DNA from: a candidate division WOR-3 bacterium
Lineage (GTDB): Bacteria > SDB-A
Direction of reading: 5' to 3'
DNA: 64,000 bases
NCBI GenBank assembly: GCA_016934535.1
Contig: JAFGSQ010000024.1
Location: forward strand, 1 to 64,000
Both the position numbers and the translations under genes were made by a program. The notes below the pieces were generated by a model, which saw nothing but the letters and a program-made list of their open reading frames with translations, was not told the origin of the DNA and searched no databases. Numbering within the stretch: the first letter of the stretch is position 1; every line of letters starts with the position of its first letter. Below, one piece after another: positions 44,014-53,049 of this stretch.

Positions 44014-45428
44014 ATCTGTTTCTCCGTTTCTTCTTCTAAAAGTTTCCGCGCAAATTTCAAGCCGTCTTCGAGGCAATCGAAATCCCCGTCGAGCTGAGCT
44101 TCGTAAATCCTGGACAAAATTTTTCCCATAAAAGGCGTGGATGCGACACCGAGTTCAAGAAGATGCCTTCCCATTACTATGGGTTTGAGCTGTTCACTGT
44201 CAATCTTCATTTCCTCGACAGTATTCTCGAGCCACGATATTTCTTCCGAAACCCCCAAAACCTGGCCTCTTCCGTATTTGTCGGCAAGAAAAAGGGGCTT
44301 CATCAGATCGAGCTCTGTCTGACTCATCAGCCGTCTCAAAGCGCCTTTTGTCACAATATCACGAGATTTCCACAAGTCGTATATCCTGTGGTGCGACATG
44401 ACCAGAGACGAAACCCGTTCCGTGACCGATTTTGGAGCCCTCCATCTGTTGAGGACATCTCTGGCTATTCTGGCCCCGAGGGGCTGGTGTCCGGGAGAGA
44501 TAATTCTGCCGGTTTTTTTACCCTCTTCAGCCTGTCTGGAAGTTACGGTCTTTCCTATGTCGTGAAAAAGAACGGCGAGCATCAGCACCAGCTTGTCTTC
44601 GTCTGATTTTATGTTTTTCCTCAACGTGGCCGCGACGTCGAGTGAAAGAACCGTGTGAATAAAAACACTCCCTTCGGGGTGCCACAAAATGTCCTGCGCA
44701 CATTCCACCATCGAAGTGAGTTCAGGCTCCCGGGAAAGAAGAAAAAGCGAGTGTGCGGTCAAAAGCCCTCTGCCCGGAAAATCGGCCTCTATTAACATTT
44801 TCTTTATCTCTCCGAACACCCTCTCTGCCGGCAGGTTAGATACATCAATCCTTCTGCAAAGCTCCATGGTTCCGGTTTCTATGGGAAAACCGAGCGTAGC
44901 CGTAAACCTCATAGCCCTGTATGCCCTCAAAGGGTCCTCGGCAAAATGCTTTGGGTCGCAGGCGCGCAGAATCCCGTTTCTGATGTCCCTGACTCCTCCA
45001 AGCGGATCTATTATCTCGCAAGTCAGAGGGTCTTTCAGAATGCTGTTTACGGTGAAGTCTCTTCTTCTGCAGGCTTCAGGAAAAGACATCCCGGGAGCGA
45101 TTTCCACTTCAAATTCCTTGTGCCCTTTTCCAATGCTTCTGTCTTTTCTCGGCAAAGATATTTCAAGTGTGCCGGTTCTGTAAACAGCGAAAGATTTTCC
45201 CGTAAGGTCCACTTTTCCGAATTTCCTCATAATTTTCTCGAGCTCGTCCGCCTTGAGTCCGTAAACTTCGGCGTCCATCTCGTAGTTTTTCCTTTTCAGA
45301 CCCAAAATAGAATCCCTTACAGTTCCTCCGACTTCGAAAAGCCTTCCTCCGGAAGCTTTGACTTCCCGAGAGATATTTTTTAGCAAAACCTCGTTTTCCT
45401 GGATATTACAAGTCAAAAAAACCCTCAC
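44010..45428 (-). CDS. cca: CCA-adding enzyme / tRNA nucleotidyltransferase with HD domain
   Basis: A 472-residue class II nucleotidyltransferase. The head domain has L-F-E-V-G-G-T-V-R-D and the metal motif M-D-A-E-V-Y-G (D-x-E type), R-R-D-F-T-V-N-S-I for the ribose/base region, and D-P-L-R-A-Y-R-A-M-R-F. The C-terminal third carries an HD phosphohydrolase domain (V-L-F-H-D-I-G-K-T and S-H-H-R). It adds or repairs the CCA end of tRNAs; the tRNA-Leu in this window has no encoded CCA, which fits. It overlaps the MazG-like gene by 23 bases and the downstream exported protein by four. Confidence 0.88.
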   Translation of the reverse strand: MRVFLTCNIQENEVLLKNISREVKASGGRLFEVGGTVRDSILGLKRKNYEMDAEVYGLKADELEKIMRKFGKVDLTGKSFAVYRTGTLEISLPRKDRSIGKGHKEFEVEIAPGMSFPEACRRRDFTVNSILKDPLTCEIIDPLGGVRDIRNGILRACDPKHFAEDPLRAYRAMRFTATLGFPIETGTMELCRRIDVSNLPAERVFGEIKKMLIEADFPGRGLLTAHSLFLLSREPELTSMVECAQDILWHPEGSVFIHTVLSLDVAATLRKNIKSDEDKLVLMLAVLFHDIGKTVTSRQAEEGKKTGRIISPGHQPLGARIARDVLNRWRAPKSVTERVSSLVMSHHRIYDLWKSRDIVTKGALRRLMSQTELDLMKPLFLADKYGRGQVLGVSEEISWLENTVEEMKIDSEQLKPIVMGRHLLELGVASTPFMGKILSRIYEAQLDGDFDCLEDGLKFARKLLEEETEKQI

Positions 45429-45711
45429 CTTCCGGACACGAACAGGGATTCCCGCCGCAGGAAGGACACTTGCCTAAATATTTTCCGGCGGCTTTCTCTA
45501 CGTCCACTCCTGCGAGATTAGCGCAGGTCATCATCCAAGCCAGCACGTCGGCGAATTCGTTTTCGCAGTCCACCAGTTTTTTCTTTCTCAGCGCCTGTGC
45601 CAACTCTCCGACCTCTTCGACGAAATGGTTGAAGCTCTTTGAAAAACCGCGCCTTTCGTCTCTTTCACCGAAAAGATCTTTTATATTTTTCTGAAATTCC
45701 TTCACAGTCAT
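45406..45711 (-). CDS. MazG-like nucleotide pyrophosphohydrolase with cysteine tail
   Basis: A 101-residue all-alpha protein. V-E-E-V-G-E-L-A-Q-A-L and C-E-N-E-F-A-D-V-L-A-W give the E-x-x-E ... E-x-x-D metal site of the MazG superfamily, which cleaves NTPs to NMP and pyrophosphate, often for house-cleaning. The C-terminus adds C-P-S-C-G-G-N-P-C-S-C-P, a probable metal-binding knuckle not usual in small MazG proteins. It is the first gene of the operon that continues with the CCA-adding enzyme. A TATAAT on the minus strand at 45771-45776 could be its promoter, but the -35 is poor. Confidence 0.75.
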   Translation of the reverse strand: MTVKEFQKNIKDLFGERDERRGFSKSFNHFVEEVGELAQALRKKKLVDCENEFADVLAWMMTCANLAGVDVEKAAGKYLGKCPSCGGNPCSCPEGEGFFDL

Positions 45712-45827
45712 TTTATTCCCTTGTTTATTGCCATGTTGATAACTTTTCCCCTTGATTGCTTGAAAAATATATTATATCTCTTTACACAAAGCGAAAAAGG
45801 ATTTTTTATTCGACGTAAAATCTTAAT

Positions 45828-46697
45828 ATGAAAAAATCAATCAAAGAAATTCTTTTCCAGATCTTCCTGACGCGCGAAGCCTGGATATTCTGGGCATCAA
45901 CTTACATAATCCTCGTCCTGATGTACAGATCCGCTCCATACTGGAGCTCTCTCGTTCTCAATTACACTTATTCGACTTTCCTTTTTCTCCTTCTGCCTTT
46001 GGCAGTGGCCTCTTTCCCGGAAAAGAAAAACTTCGGAAACATCCTTTTCTGGACAGCCGCCATGACGGCCGCAATTGTTCCGCTTGCCTCAGGCGATCTT
46101 CTGCCTGAACTGAGACAGCGGCTTTTCCCGCCTTATTCGCCTCTTACAGGCCCTTTGTATCCCTTTATAACAGGCGTTTTTGTGACGGTGCCCCCCGCAT
46201 TGGTGATTTTTTTCTACTGCAGGCACACAGGATTCAGTCTGCGATCTCTGGGTCTCGGTATAGGAAAATGGAAATTCTGGCTTCCGCTTATACTGTCGCT
46301 GACCGCACTCATGACGCCCGTTCTTTTTTATTTCTCCAAAAAACCCGACTTCATAACCACTTATCCCCTGTTCAGGCACATGATAAAAACCACCGCGGAT
46401 TTCTGGTCGGTTGACCTGACGTGGTTTTATTATCTGTACGTTTGGGAATTCTTTTTCAGGGGTTTTATGCTGTTTTCTCTCGCCAAAAAAATGGGACCGG
46501 TGCGCGCTATTTTCGTCCAGGCCGTAATTTTTTCCTTCGCCCATCTTGGAAAACCTGAAATAGAAGTATATTCCTCGATGATAGGCGGCGTGCTTGTCGG
46601 CGCTCTTTCCTATCTTTCGTGTTCGGTTCTTCCCGGCGCCCTCATACATTGGCTGATAGCGCTGATTATGGACATATTCGTGTTTTTCCTCAACTGA
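45828..46697 (+). CDS. CPBP/CAAX-protease-like membrane protein, likely missing catalytic residues
   Basis: A 289-residue protein with about eight membrane helices. The C-terminal half follows the CPBP (Abi/Rce1) pattern: Y-V-W-E-F-F-F-R-G, then F-S-F-A-H-L, then G-A-L-I-H-W-L-I-A. The first motif is normally E-E-x-x-x-R, and here the first Glu is Trp; the last is normally H-x-x-x-N and here N is replaced by Ala. It may be a non-proteolytic relative. No ribosome-binding site; TAAAAT lies six bases before the ATG, so a leaderless start is possible. It stands 57 bases ahead of the Roadblock gene. Confidence 0.65.
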   Translation: MKKSIKEILFQIFLTREAWIFWASTYIILVLMYRSAPYWSSLVLNYTYSTFLFLLLPLAVASFPEKKNFGNILFWTAAMTAAIVPLASGDLLPELRQRLFPPYSPLTGPLYPFITGVFVTVPPALVIFFYCRHTGFSLRSLGLGIGKWKFWLPLILSLTALMTPVLFYFSKKPDFITTYPLFRHMIKTTADFWSVDLTWFYYLYVWEFFFRGFMLFSLAKKMGPVRAIFVQAVIFSFAHLGKPEIEVYSSMIGGVLVGALSYLSCSVLPGALIHWLIALIMDIFVFFLN

Positions 46698-46754
46698 ACA
46701 CCTTGTTTGATAATATGATGAATAAGTGATATAAACTGACAAAAAGGAGAAGAA

Positions 46755-47156
46755 ATGATTGAATACGCGATATCGTCTAACGCCGAGGAAATCCTCGCCA
46801 TGCTGGAAAGATTCGTAAAAGAGCACAATTTTGTCGAAGGAATGACAATTGCCGACAAAGACGGCCTGTCTATTGTGAGCTATTTTCACACAGAATCGCA
46901 GGAAGAGATCCTCGCGGCCATTTCTCCGGTCATCATAAAAGATCTTTCATCCCTGCCCTTGGGAGAAATAAGGTATTTCATCGCGATGGGCAAGGACGCT
47001 TTTGCAGTAGTCAAACCCCTTGACACTCAGACTTTCCTTTCAATGTTCTCCCAGCTCGATGTCTGGAACGGTCTCATGGGACAGAAGGACATAATAACGG
47101 ATTTTGAAATTCTCACGGCCCAGCTCATGAGAATGGGGTATAAAAATGAAATATAA
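46755..47156 (+). CDS. Roadblock/LC7-domain-like protein
   Basis: A 133-residue single-domain protein, preceded by AAAAGGAGAAGAA. The core G-M-T-I-A-D-K-D-G-L-S-I-V-S-Y, an amphipathic helix, and E-I-R-Y-F-I-A-M-G-K-D-A-F-A-V-V match the Roadblock fold, whose members usually dimerise and regulate small Ras-like GTPases such as MglA. No GTPase gene is seen in this window. Its last 11 bases overlap the next gene, a peptidase/propeller/barrel fusion, so the two are coupled. Role unknown; possibly a regulator of the downstream envelope unit. Confidence 0.6.
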   Translation: MIEYAISSNAEEILAMLERFVKEHNFVEGMTIADKDGLSIVSYFHTESQEEILAAISPVIIKDLSSLPLGEIRYFIAMGKDAFAVVKPLDTQTFLSMFSQLDVWNGLMGQKDIITDFEILTAQLMRMGYKNEI

Positions 47157-49998
47157 ATATCCGGCGCCGAAAATATTTTTCGTATTTTTACCGCTTCTCT
47201 TTATACACATCCCTATTCACTCTCAGTATTTCGGACAGAATAAACTTCAGTACAGGAGCTTCGACTGGAAAGTCACCGAGACCGAACATTTCAGGATATT
47301 CTACTATCAGGGCATGGATGAAATAGCCGATTTCGCCTGCCAGGTGTCCGAAGACGCTTATTCAGACATGTCCGTGAATTTCGATCACGATTTCAGCGTC
47401 AAAATACCTGTTCTGATATACAGAAGCCCCAACGATTTTTCACAGACCAACGTCATTCTCGATCTGATATCGGAATCGGTCGGCGGATTCACCGAATTTC
47501 TCAAAAACAGAGTCGTCGTTCCTTTTAACGGATCTTTCTCGGATTTCAGGCACGTACTCACGCACGAGATAACCCACGCCTTTCAAAACGACGTACTCTA
47601 CGGCCACACCAACATATTCATGAAAATATATTCCATGGACGTACCGCTGTGGTGGTTCGAGGGCTCGGCTGAATTTGAATCCAGCGGATGGAATTCCGAA
47701 TCGTACATGTACTTGAGAGACCTCGTCTTCTCCAACAAACTCGTCAGCCTTTTCGATCTTGATTATTACGGCGGATACATAATATACAAAGAAGGGCAGT
47801 CCGTCATGTATTTCATAGCCCAGAAATACGGAAGACAGAAAATCGGAGAAATATTTCACAACATAAAAGTCACGGGCTCTCTCAGAAGAGCCATACAAAA
47901 AACTCTGAACATAGACTACGAAACGTTCAATGAAGAATGGACAAAATTCCTTTATTCGCTGTACTGGCCCCATTACAACTCCTACGCTGAAATTGACGAT
48001 TATTCAGTGAGACTTACCGACACCAAAAAACAGTCTAATTACATTAACCTCTCTCCCGTAATTTCCCCCGACGGCCTGGACGTCGTCTTCATCAGCGACG
48101 CAGGAGTTTATCTGGACATACTGAAAATGTCTGCTCTGACAGGCAAAGTGGAAAAAAAACTCGTCGGAGGGCAGAGAACGCCTCAATTCGAAGGTCTTCA
48201 CATTCTGACAAGCCACGCTTCCTGGTCGCCTGACGGAAGCAGGATTATTCTCTCCTCACTGAGCGAAGGAAGAGATCTTTTCTGGATCATTGACGCGGAA
48301 TCGGGACAAAGGATAAAGAAACTCGATTTCGACCTCGACATCGCGCGATCTCCTTACTGGTCTTACCAGAACATAATTTATTTCGTCGGCACCGTTAACG
48401 GAAAAACAGACATATACTCGACGGACCCGGAAGGCGTCCTTCTGCACAAGCTGACAGACGACATTTTTGACGACAAGGATCCCTTTGCCTCGAATGACGG
48501 AAAATACCTCTACTGGTGCAGTGACAGGAATGAGAACGATTCATGGGAATATGGCGATTACGCTGTATTCGAAATGGATCTCGAAAACGGAACTGTCAGG
48601 GAACTGACCCCGCGCAATTCGTCAGTGTCAAATCCCTGCCTTTCTTCCTCTTCGGAAAACTCGCCTGCCAGATTGCTTTTTCTCGCATCCTACACGCCCG
48701 GCAACAACCTTTACTCATGCGATCTCGAAACCGGCGAGATAACTCAACTGACAAATCTTCCCGGAGAGATACAGAGTTTTTCTATGGACGCTAAATCAAG
48801 CAGGATGGTACTCAGCGTTTACACATCAGGCAAATGGGACATATTCACTTTACAAAATCCTCTCGAAACCCTCGAAAAACTGGAATTTTCTTTAGACAGC
48901 GCGGAGTTCATAGACGTCTATACCGAAGTCGACAGAACCCAAGACACTCTCCTTTGGAAGAAACCGGGTATTGAGATCAGCGCCGATTGGGGTCAGGCTT
49001 CGATGGCGTATTCGAGTCTTTATGGATTCGCCGGTATTCTTACAATATACCTCAGCGATTTCATGGGAAATCACAGATTTTTGATTCAAACGGATCTCGC
49101 TCAGGACGTTCTGAAATCCAATTTCAATCTGATTTATTACTATCTGCCCAAAAGATGGGACGTCGGTTTTGGCGTCTATCAGCAAAGTTACGCCTACTGG
49201 TACAAGGACGACACGATAAACGTAGACAAGTATCTGGGCGGAGAAATACTTTTTTTGTATCCGTTCAACAGATTTCAGAGATTCGATCTGATGATGGACG
49301 TCTATCAGATCGAGAGAAAACACTATTATTACGATTCTTTCCAGGCTGAAGCTTTTTTTTCAGGTGAGACTTCCGAGGTTTTTATCGCCCCTTCACTTTA
49401 CTACGTGTTCGACAACTCCCTCTGGGGCTACACGTCTCCTTTTCTCGGAACGAGAATGAGATTCGGAGGAGGAGTCGCACAGCGGATCTCGACCAATTCG
49501 AGATATTACTGGGGAAGTTTTGACTTCAGAAAATACTGGCGCATAACCCCGAGAAGCAACCTGGCTTTCAGGCTCTATCTTTCCGGGATACGAGGAACAA
49601 ACCCGCCGAATCTTTATCTTGGCGGATACAACAACCTGAGAGGATACGATGTCAATGAATTAACCGGCTTCAACACCGGATTTGTTTCGATTGAAGCGCG
49701 TTTTCCGTTCGTTGATTATCTTGACGTGATCTTCCCCGTTCCATTGCTTTTAGGAGGACTCAGAGGCTGTCTTTTCATTGACGCCGGCGGAACGGCTGAT
49801 TACATAAAAGAATTCAACGTCTTTTCGGACGACCAGGAAAGAGGATTCGGCCTTGAGGACATGAAACTCGACATAGGATGGGGAATAAGGATGTTTTTTA
49901 TGTCTGCAGTACTCAAGCTTGACTTCGCCATTCCCACTGACCTGCGTAATATAGACAACAGGACGAAGATACATTTTTCAATCGGAGAAGATTTCTGA
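47146..49998 (+). CDS. Outer-membrane protein: peptidase-MA-like, TolB-like propeller, beta-barrel
   Basis: A 950-residue exported protein with three parts. A signal sequence (FFVFLPLLFIHIPIHS) is followed by a zinc-peptidase-like domain: V-L-T-H-E-I-T-H-A-F-Q gives H-E-x-x-H at residues 140-144, and W-W-F-E-G-S-A-E supplies a third ligand. Residues ~290-590 contain PD40/TolB blades (I-S-P-D-G-L-D-V-V-F, W-S-P-D-G-S-R-I-I-L). Residues ~620-950 are amphipathic strands including G-G-Y-N-N-L-R-G-Y, the G-x-x-x-x-R-G-Y signature of Omp85/surface-antigen barrels, and the last residue is Phe. The operon continues with sugar ABC permeases only five bases later. Function unknown. Confidence 0.8.
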   Translation: MKYKYPAPKIFFVFLPLLFIHIPIHSQYFGQNKLQYRSFDWKVTETEHFRIFYYQGMDEIADFACQVSEDAYSDMSVNFDHDFSVKIPVLIYRSPNDFSQTNVILDLISESVGGFTEFLKNRVVVPFNGSFSDFRHVLTHEITHAFQNDVLYGHTNIFMKIYSMDVPLWWFEGSAEFESSGWNSESYMYLRDLVFSNKLVSLFDLDYYGGYIIYKEGQSVMYFIAQKYGRQKIGEIFHNIKVTGSLRRAIQKTLNIDYETFNEEWTKFLYSLYWPHYNSYAEIDDYSVRLTDTKKQSNYINLSPVISPDGLDVVFISDAGVYLDILKMSALTGKVEKKLVGGQRTPQFEGLHILTSHASWSPDGSRIILSSLSEGRDLFWIIDAESGQRIKKLDFDLDIARSPYWSYQNIIYFVGTVNGKTDIYSTDPEGVLLHKLTDDIFDDKDPFASNDGKYLYWCSDRNENDSWEYGDYAVFEMDLENGTVRELTPRNSSVSNPCLSSSSENSPARLLFLASYTPGNNLYSCDLETGEITQLTNLPGEIQSFSMDAKSSRMVLSVYTSGKWDIFTLQNPLETLEKLEFSLDSAEFIDVYTEVDRTQDTLLWKKPGIEISADWGQASMAYSSLYGFAGILTIYLSDFMGNHRFLIQTDLAQDVLKSNFNLIYYYLPKRWDVGFGVYQQSYAYWYKDDTINVDKYLGGEILFLYPFNRFQRFDLMMDVYQIERKHYYYDSFQAEAFFSGETSEVFIAPSLYYVFDNSLWGYTSPFLGTRMRFGGGVAQRISTNSRYYWGSFDFRKYWRITPRSNLAFRLYLSGIRGTNPPNLYLGGYNNLRGYDVNELTGFNTGFVSIEARFPFVDYLDVIFPVPLLLGGLRGCLFIDAGGTADYIKEFNVFSDDQERGFGLEDMKLDIGWGIRMFFMSAVLKLDFAIPTDLRNIDNRTKIHFSIGEDF

Positions 49999-50003
49999 AA
50001 CGG

Positions 50004-50936
50004 GTGTTTTTTAAAAATAAATCCCACTGGCTTTATCTCCTACCCGCTCTTTCTGTGCTCGTCGTGTTCAAGGTTTTTCCGATAGTCCTGTCATTCATCG
50101 TCAGCTTTTTCAAATGGAACATGGCGGGACCGAACGCGTTCATATTTTTAGGTAATTACGTTTCCGTTCTTACGGACTCTCTTTTCTGGCAGTCTTTCAT
50201 CAACACGGTTTACTATACTCTTTTCAGTCTTCCTTTTTCGATAGCTATTTCAATGCTTTTCGCCGTTTTATTAAATTCAGTTACGAGAGGCAGGGCATTT
50301 TTCCGCGTCGTCTATTACCTACCTGTCGTAACTTCCATAGTCGCCGTCTCAGTCATCTGGAAATGGATATATCATCCGAGAGTCGGGCTCATAAATTCTT
50401 TTCTCTCTATTTTCGGCATAACGGGTCCGGCCTGGCTCGGAGAATACAGGGGCATTTTCGAGATCGCGGCTGGACGGAACCTGCCTTATCTGATAAAAGG
50501 TCCTTCTCTCGCTCTTGTCAGCCTAGCCGCGATGTCCGTCTGGAAAAATCTGGGTTACGACGTTCTGATTTTTCTGACCGGGCTTCAGGGAATTCCACAG
50601 GCATATTACGAAGCCGCGAGATTGGACGGAGCAGGCGCATGGCGCACTTTCAGGCACGTCACTCTGCCTCTTCTGTCTCCGACTACTTTTTACGTTTTCA
50701 TAATGTCCACGATCGGCTCTTTTCAGGTCTTCGCTCCCGTCTGGCTCATGACCGGGCCTCCCGCCGGAGGACCCCTGGACAGCACGAATGTAGTTGTTTT
50801 TTATCTTTACGAAAAGGCTTTTCAATTTTTCAAATTCGGAGCGGCCAGCGCCACTGCGTTTATTTTGTTTTCTCTACTTCTCGTTCTGACGGCCGTTCAA
50901 AAAAAATATTCCGAAAGAAAGGTATTCTACGGTTAA
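50004..50936 (+). CDS. ABC transporter permease, sugar MalF/UgpA type
   Basis: A 310-residue inner-membrane protein with six predicted helices, starting at GTG five bases after the preceding stop. The EAA loop, G-I-P-Q-A-Y-Y-E-A-A-R-L-D-G-A-G-A-W, docks onto the ATPase subunit; this is the typical CUT1 family form. It pairs with the permease that follows and with the substrate-binding lipoprotein. No ATP-binding subunit is encoded in the cluster, so a shared MsmK/UgpC-type ATPase elsewhere must be assumed. Confidence 0.9.
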   Translation: MFFKNKSHWLYLLPALSVLVVFKVFPIVLSFIVSFFKWNMAGPNAFIFLGNYVSVLTDSLFWQSFINTVYYTLFSLPFSIAISMLFAVLLNSVTRGRAFFRVVYYLPVVTSIVAVSVIWKWIYHPRVGLINSFLSIFGITGPAWLGEYRGIFEIAAGRNLPYLIKGPSLALVSLAAMSVWKNLGYDVLIFLTGLQGIPQAYYEAARLDGAGAWRTFRHVTLPLLSPTTFYVFIMSTIGSFQVFAPVWLMTGPPAGGPLDSTNVVVFYLYEKAFQFFKFGAASATAFILFSLLLVLTAVQKKYSERKVFYG

Positions 50937-50985
50937 AGCTAAAACCATTATCGTTTACACTGTTTTAGCCGCAGGGGCAGTTTCC

Positions 50986-51747
50986 ATGGTTCTGCCTTTT
51001 TACTGGATGATAGTGACCGCTTTTAAAACACCTTCCGAAGCCATAACCGTCCCTCCGACATGGATCCCGTCGGAATTCACTCTCTCCAATTTCAGGGAAG
51101 CATGGACCAAGGTCCCATGGATAAGGTATTTTTTCAACACCGCGCTCGTCGCATTCCTGATACTGGCGGGAAATCTTATCACGTCTGTCATGGCGGGATA
51201 CGCATTTTCCAATTTTGAATTCAAGAGCAAGGAAAAAGTCTTTCTTCTTTTTCTGGCGACAATGATGATTCCCATGCCGGTTTACATAATTCCAGGCTAC
51301 CTGATACTTACTTACATGAAGTGGATTGACACTTACGCCGCTCTCATCGTCCCCTGGACAGTCAGTGTATTCTCCGTCTTTCTGATACGCCAGCACATGA
51401 AGACGATACCTTCAGAACTTTGGGACGCCGCGAGAATGGACGGCTGCGGAAGGTTCGGCTACCTGTGGAAAATAGTCGTTCCTCTTATCAAGCCGGCTTT
51501 GGCTACGGTTTCAATATTCTCCTTAGTCAGTTCATGGAACAGTTTCCTCTGGCCTCTCGTCGTTACCAATTCGAAAAATCTGCGCCCCATCCAGGTCGGA
51601 CTGGCTTATTTCACACAAGAACAGAGCACCGACTACACTCTTCTTTCCGCCGCCGCGGCTTTCACGGCATTACCGCTGATAATACTTTTTTTGTTCGCTC
51701 AAAAACACATAATAAACAGTTTTACGAGATCCGGACTTAAAGAATGA
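50986..51747 (+). CDS. ABC transporter permease, sugar MalG/UgpE type, true start upstream
   Basis: A 253-residue reading from the first ATG, containing [12 protein letters not shown], the EAA loop of CUT1 permeases. The first membrane helix normally starts well before L-P-F-Y-W-M, and here it is cut in half. The frame stays open back to base 50890 and encodes [15 protein letters not shown], the missing part of the helix, but it has no ATG, GTG or TTG. A rare start such as ACG at 50929 (AAAGG six bases upstream) or ATT at 50908 is likely. The previous gene ends at 50936, so the genes would overlap. Confidence 0.85.
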   Translation: MVLPFYWMIVTAFKTPSEAITVPPTWIPSEFTLSNFREAWTKVPWIRYFFNTALVAFLILAGNLITSVMAGYAFSNFEFKSKEKVFLLFLATMMIPMPVYIIPGYLILTYMKWIDTYAALIVPWTVSVFSVFLIRQHMKTIPSELWDAARMDGCGRFGYLWKIVVPLIKPALATVSIFSLVSSWNSFLWPLVVTNSKNLRPIQVGLAYFTQEQSTDYTLLSAAAAFTALPLIILFLFAQKHIINSFTRSGLKE

Positions 51748-52994
51748 AAAAACTATTTTTCATCATTTGTCTGCTCACCGGGATTTCCTGTACAAACGGT
51801 TCTCGCGGCAGGGTCACAGTCACTTTCTGGCATGCCATGGGAGGTAGACTGGGAACGGTTCTCGACAGCCTCGTTGAGGATTTTAACAGCAGACACGCGG
51901 AAATAAAAGTCGTCGCGTCTTCAGTCGGCAATTACGGCGCTCTCGCTCAGAAATTAATGGCTTCCGTTATGGCCGGTAAACCTCCGGTCATGGCTCAAAG
52001 TTACGAGTCGTGGACCGACCAGTTCAGGCAAGCGGGTGCAATAGTCCCGTTTAACGCTTTTATTAATTCCGACGCCGGCTATTCGCAGAGTGAAATTGAA
52101 GATTATTTCGCGCCCGTATGGATCAACAACACATGGGGAGACACTGTTTGGAGCATGCCGTTCAACAAAAGCCTTGGAGTCCTGTTTTACAATCTGGATT
52201 ATTTCGACTCTCTAGGCATTCCTTTTCCTTCAACATGGGAGGGACTACTCGGCGTCTGCTCTCTCTATACATCCCCAGAAGAAGGACGCTACGCTTTTGC
52301 CCTGCCTTCGAACACGTGGTTTTTTGAGACCGCCCTTTTTCAAAGAGGCGGAGCGCTTTTTGACGAAAGCACAGGTGCGGTCCTTTTCGACAACAGCACG
52401 TCGGTTGACCTTTTGTCACAACTCGTCCGGCTTCTCGACGACTCCGGGACTTGCTATCTGGGAACCGGATACGAGGGTCAGGACGAATTCGTAACGGGTA
52501 GAGCGCTCATGATGTGGGGAAGCGTGGTCTCGTATTCTTTCATGGCAAAAAAGGCGCCTTCTTTCAGAATCGGAATTTCAACACTTCCCCCTCCTTCCGG
52601 AGGCAATGACGTCAGCGTGATATCGGGAACCAACATAATAATATTTTCAGGAGCCTCCCCGGAACAACAAGTCGCTGCGTGGGAATTCATAAAATGGTTC
52701 AATTCCCCTGAAGTCCAGGCGGTTTGGTCCGTAAACACAGGTTACATTCCAACCCGCGAAAGCTCGCTCGAAACAGACGAGATGAAAGCTTTCCTGTCGG
52801 AAATTCACGGCGCCGAATCGGTTTACCGTAAAATGGCCTCTGCCGTGGCTGAACCAAAAACAGGCGCGTGGTTTTCCGGAAGGATATATCTGTCGCAGTC
52901 TATTGAATACGCCCTGAGAGGAGTTGCTTCTCCCGAAAAGAGCCTTCGTACCGGTGCCGACAAGCTGAGACATGACCTTCTCGAGGATTTTTAG
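51744..52994 (+). CDS. ABC transporter sugar-binding lipoprotein
   Basis: A 416-residue extracellular solute-binding protein, family 1. The N-terminus [16 protein letters not shown] is a lipoprotein signal with the lipobox L-T-G-I-S-C. V-T-V-T-F-W-H-A-M-G-G opens the ligand-binding fold, and the second half has G-I-S-T-L-P-P-P-S-G-G and W-E-F-I-K-W-F-N-S-P-E-V-Q, a conserved feature of UgpB/MalE-type proteins. It overlaps the permease stop by four bases (ATGA). In a Gram-negative cell it would sit in the periplasm anchored by lipid. The ligand is probably a sugar, oligosaccharide or glycerol-phosphate type compound. Confidence 0.9.
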   Translation: MKKLFFIICLLTGISCTNGSRGRVTVTFWHAMGGRLGTVLDSLVEDFNSRHAEIKVVASSVGNYGALAQKLMASVMAGKPPVMAQSYESWTDQFRQAGAIVPFNAFINSDAGYSQSEIEDYFAPVWINNTWGDTVWSMPFNKSLGVLFYNLDYFDSLGIPFPSTWEGLLGVCSLYTSPEEGRYAFALPSNTWFFETALFQRGGALFDESTGAVLFDNSTSVDLLSQLVRLLDDSGTCYLGTGYEGQDEFVTGRALMMWGSVVSYSFMAKKAPSFRIGISTLPPPSGGNDVSVISGTNIIIFSGASPEQQVAAWEFIKWFNSPEVQAVWSVNTGYIPTRESSLETDEMKAFLSEIHGAESVYRKMASAVAEPKTGAWFSGRIYLSQSIEYALRGVASPEKSLRTGADKLRHDLLEDF

Positions 52995-53011
52995 AGCTTA
53001 ACTGTTTCATT

Positions 53012-53039
53012 TTTACAGACGGCTAAATAATGATATAAT
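53012..53039 (+). promoter_or_regulatory. Promoter of tRNA-Leu and the tig-clpP-clpX genes
   Basis: TTTACA at 53012-53017, 16 bases, TATAAT at 53034-53039. The expected start, about seven bases later, falls just before the tRNA at 53050. The same transcript may run on into the trigger factor gene, since no terminator is visible between them. Confidence 0.6.
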
Positions 53040-53049
53040 TCATTTCTCT

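Noticed and set aside
45712-45827. Divergent promoter pair between the MazG-like and CPBP-like genes
   Set aside because: A TATAAT and a TAAAAT are visible but neither has a convincing -35 box, so they are mentioned only with the genes.
50004-52994. A complete ABC sugar importer
   Set aside because: Two permeases and a binding protein are present but no ATP-binding subunit is encoded in or beside the cluster.
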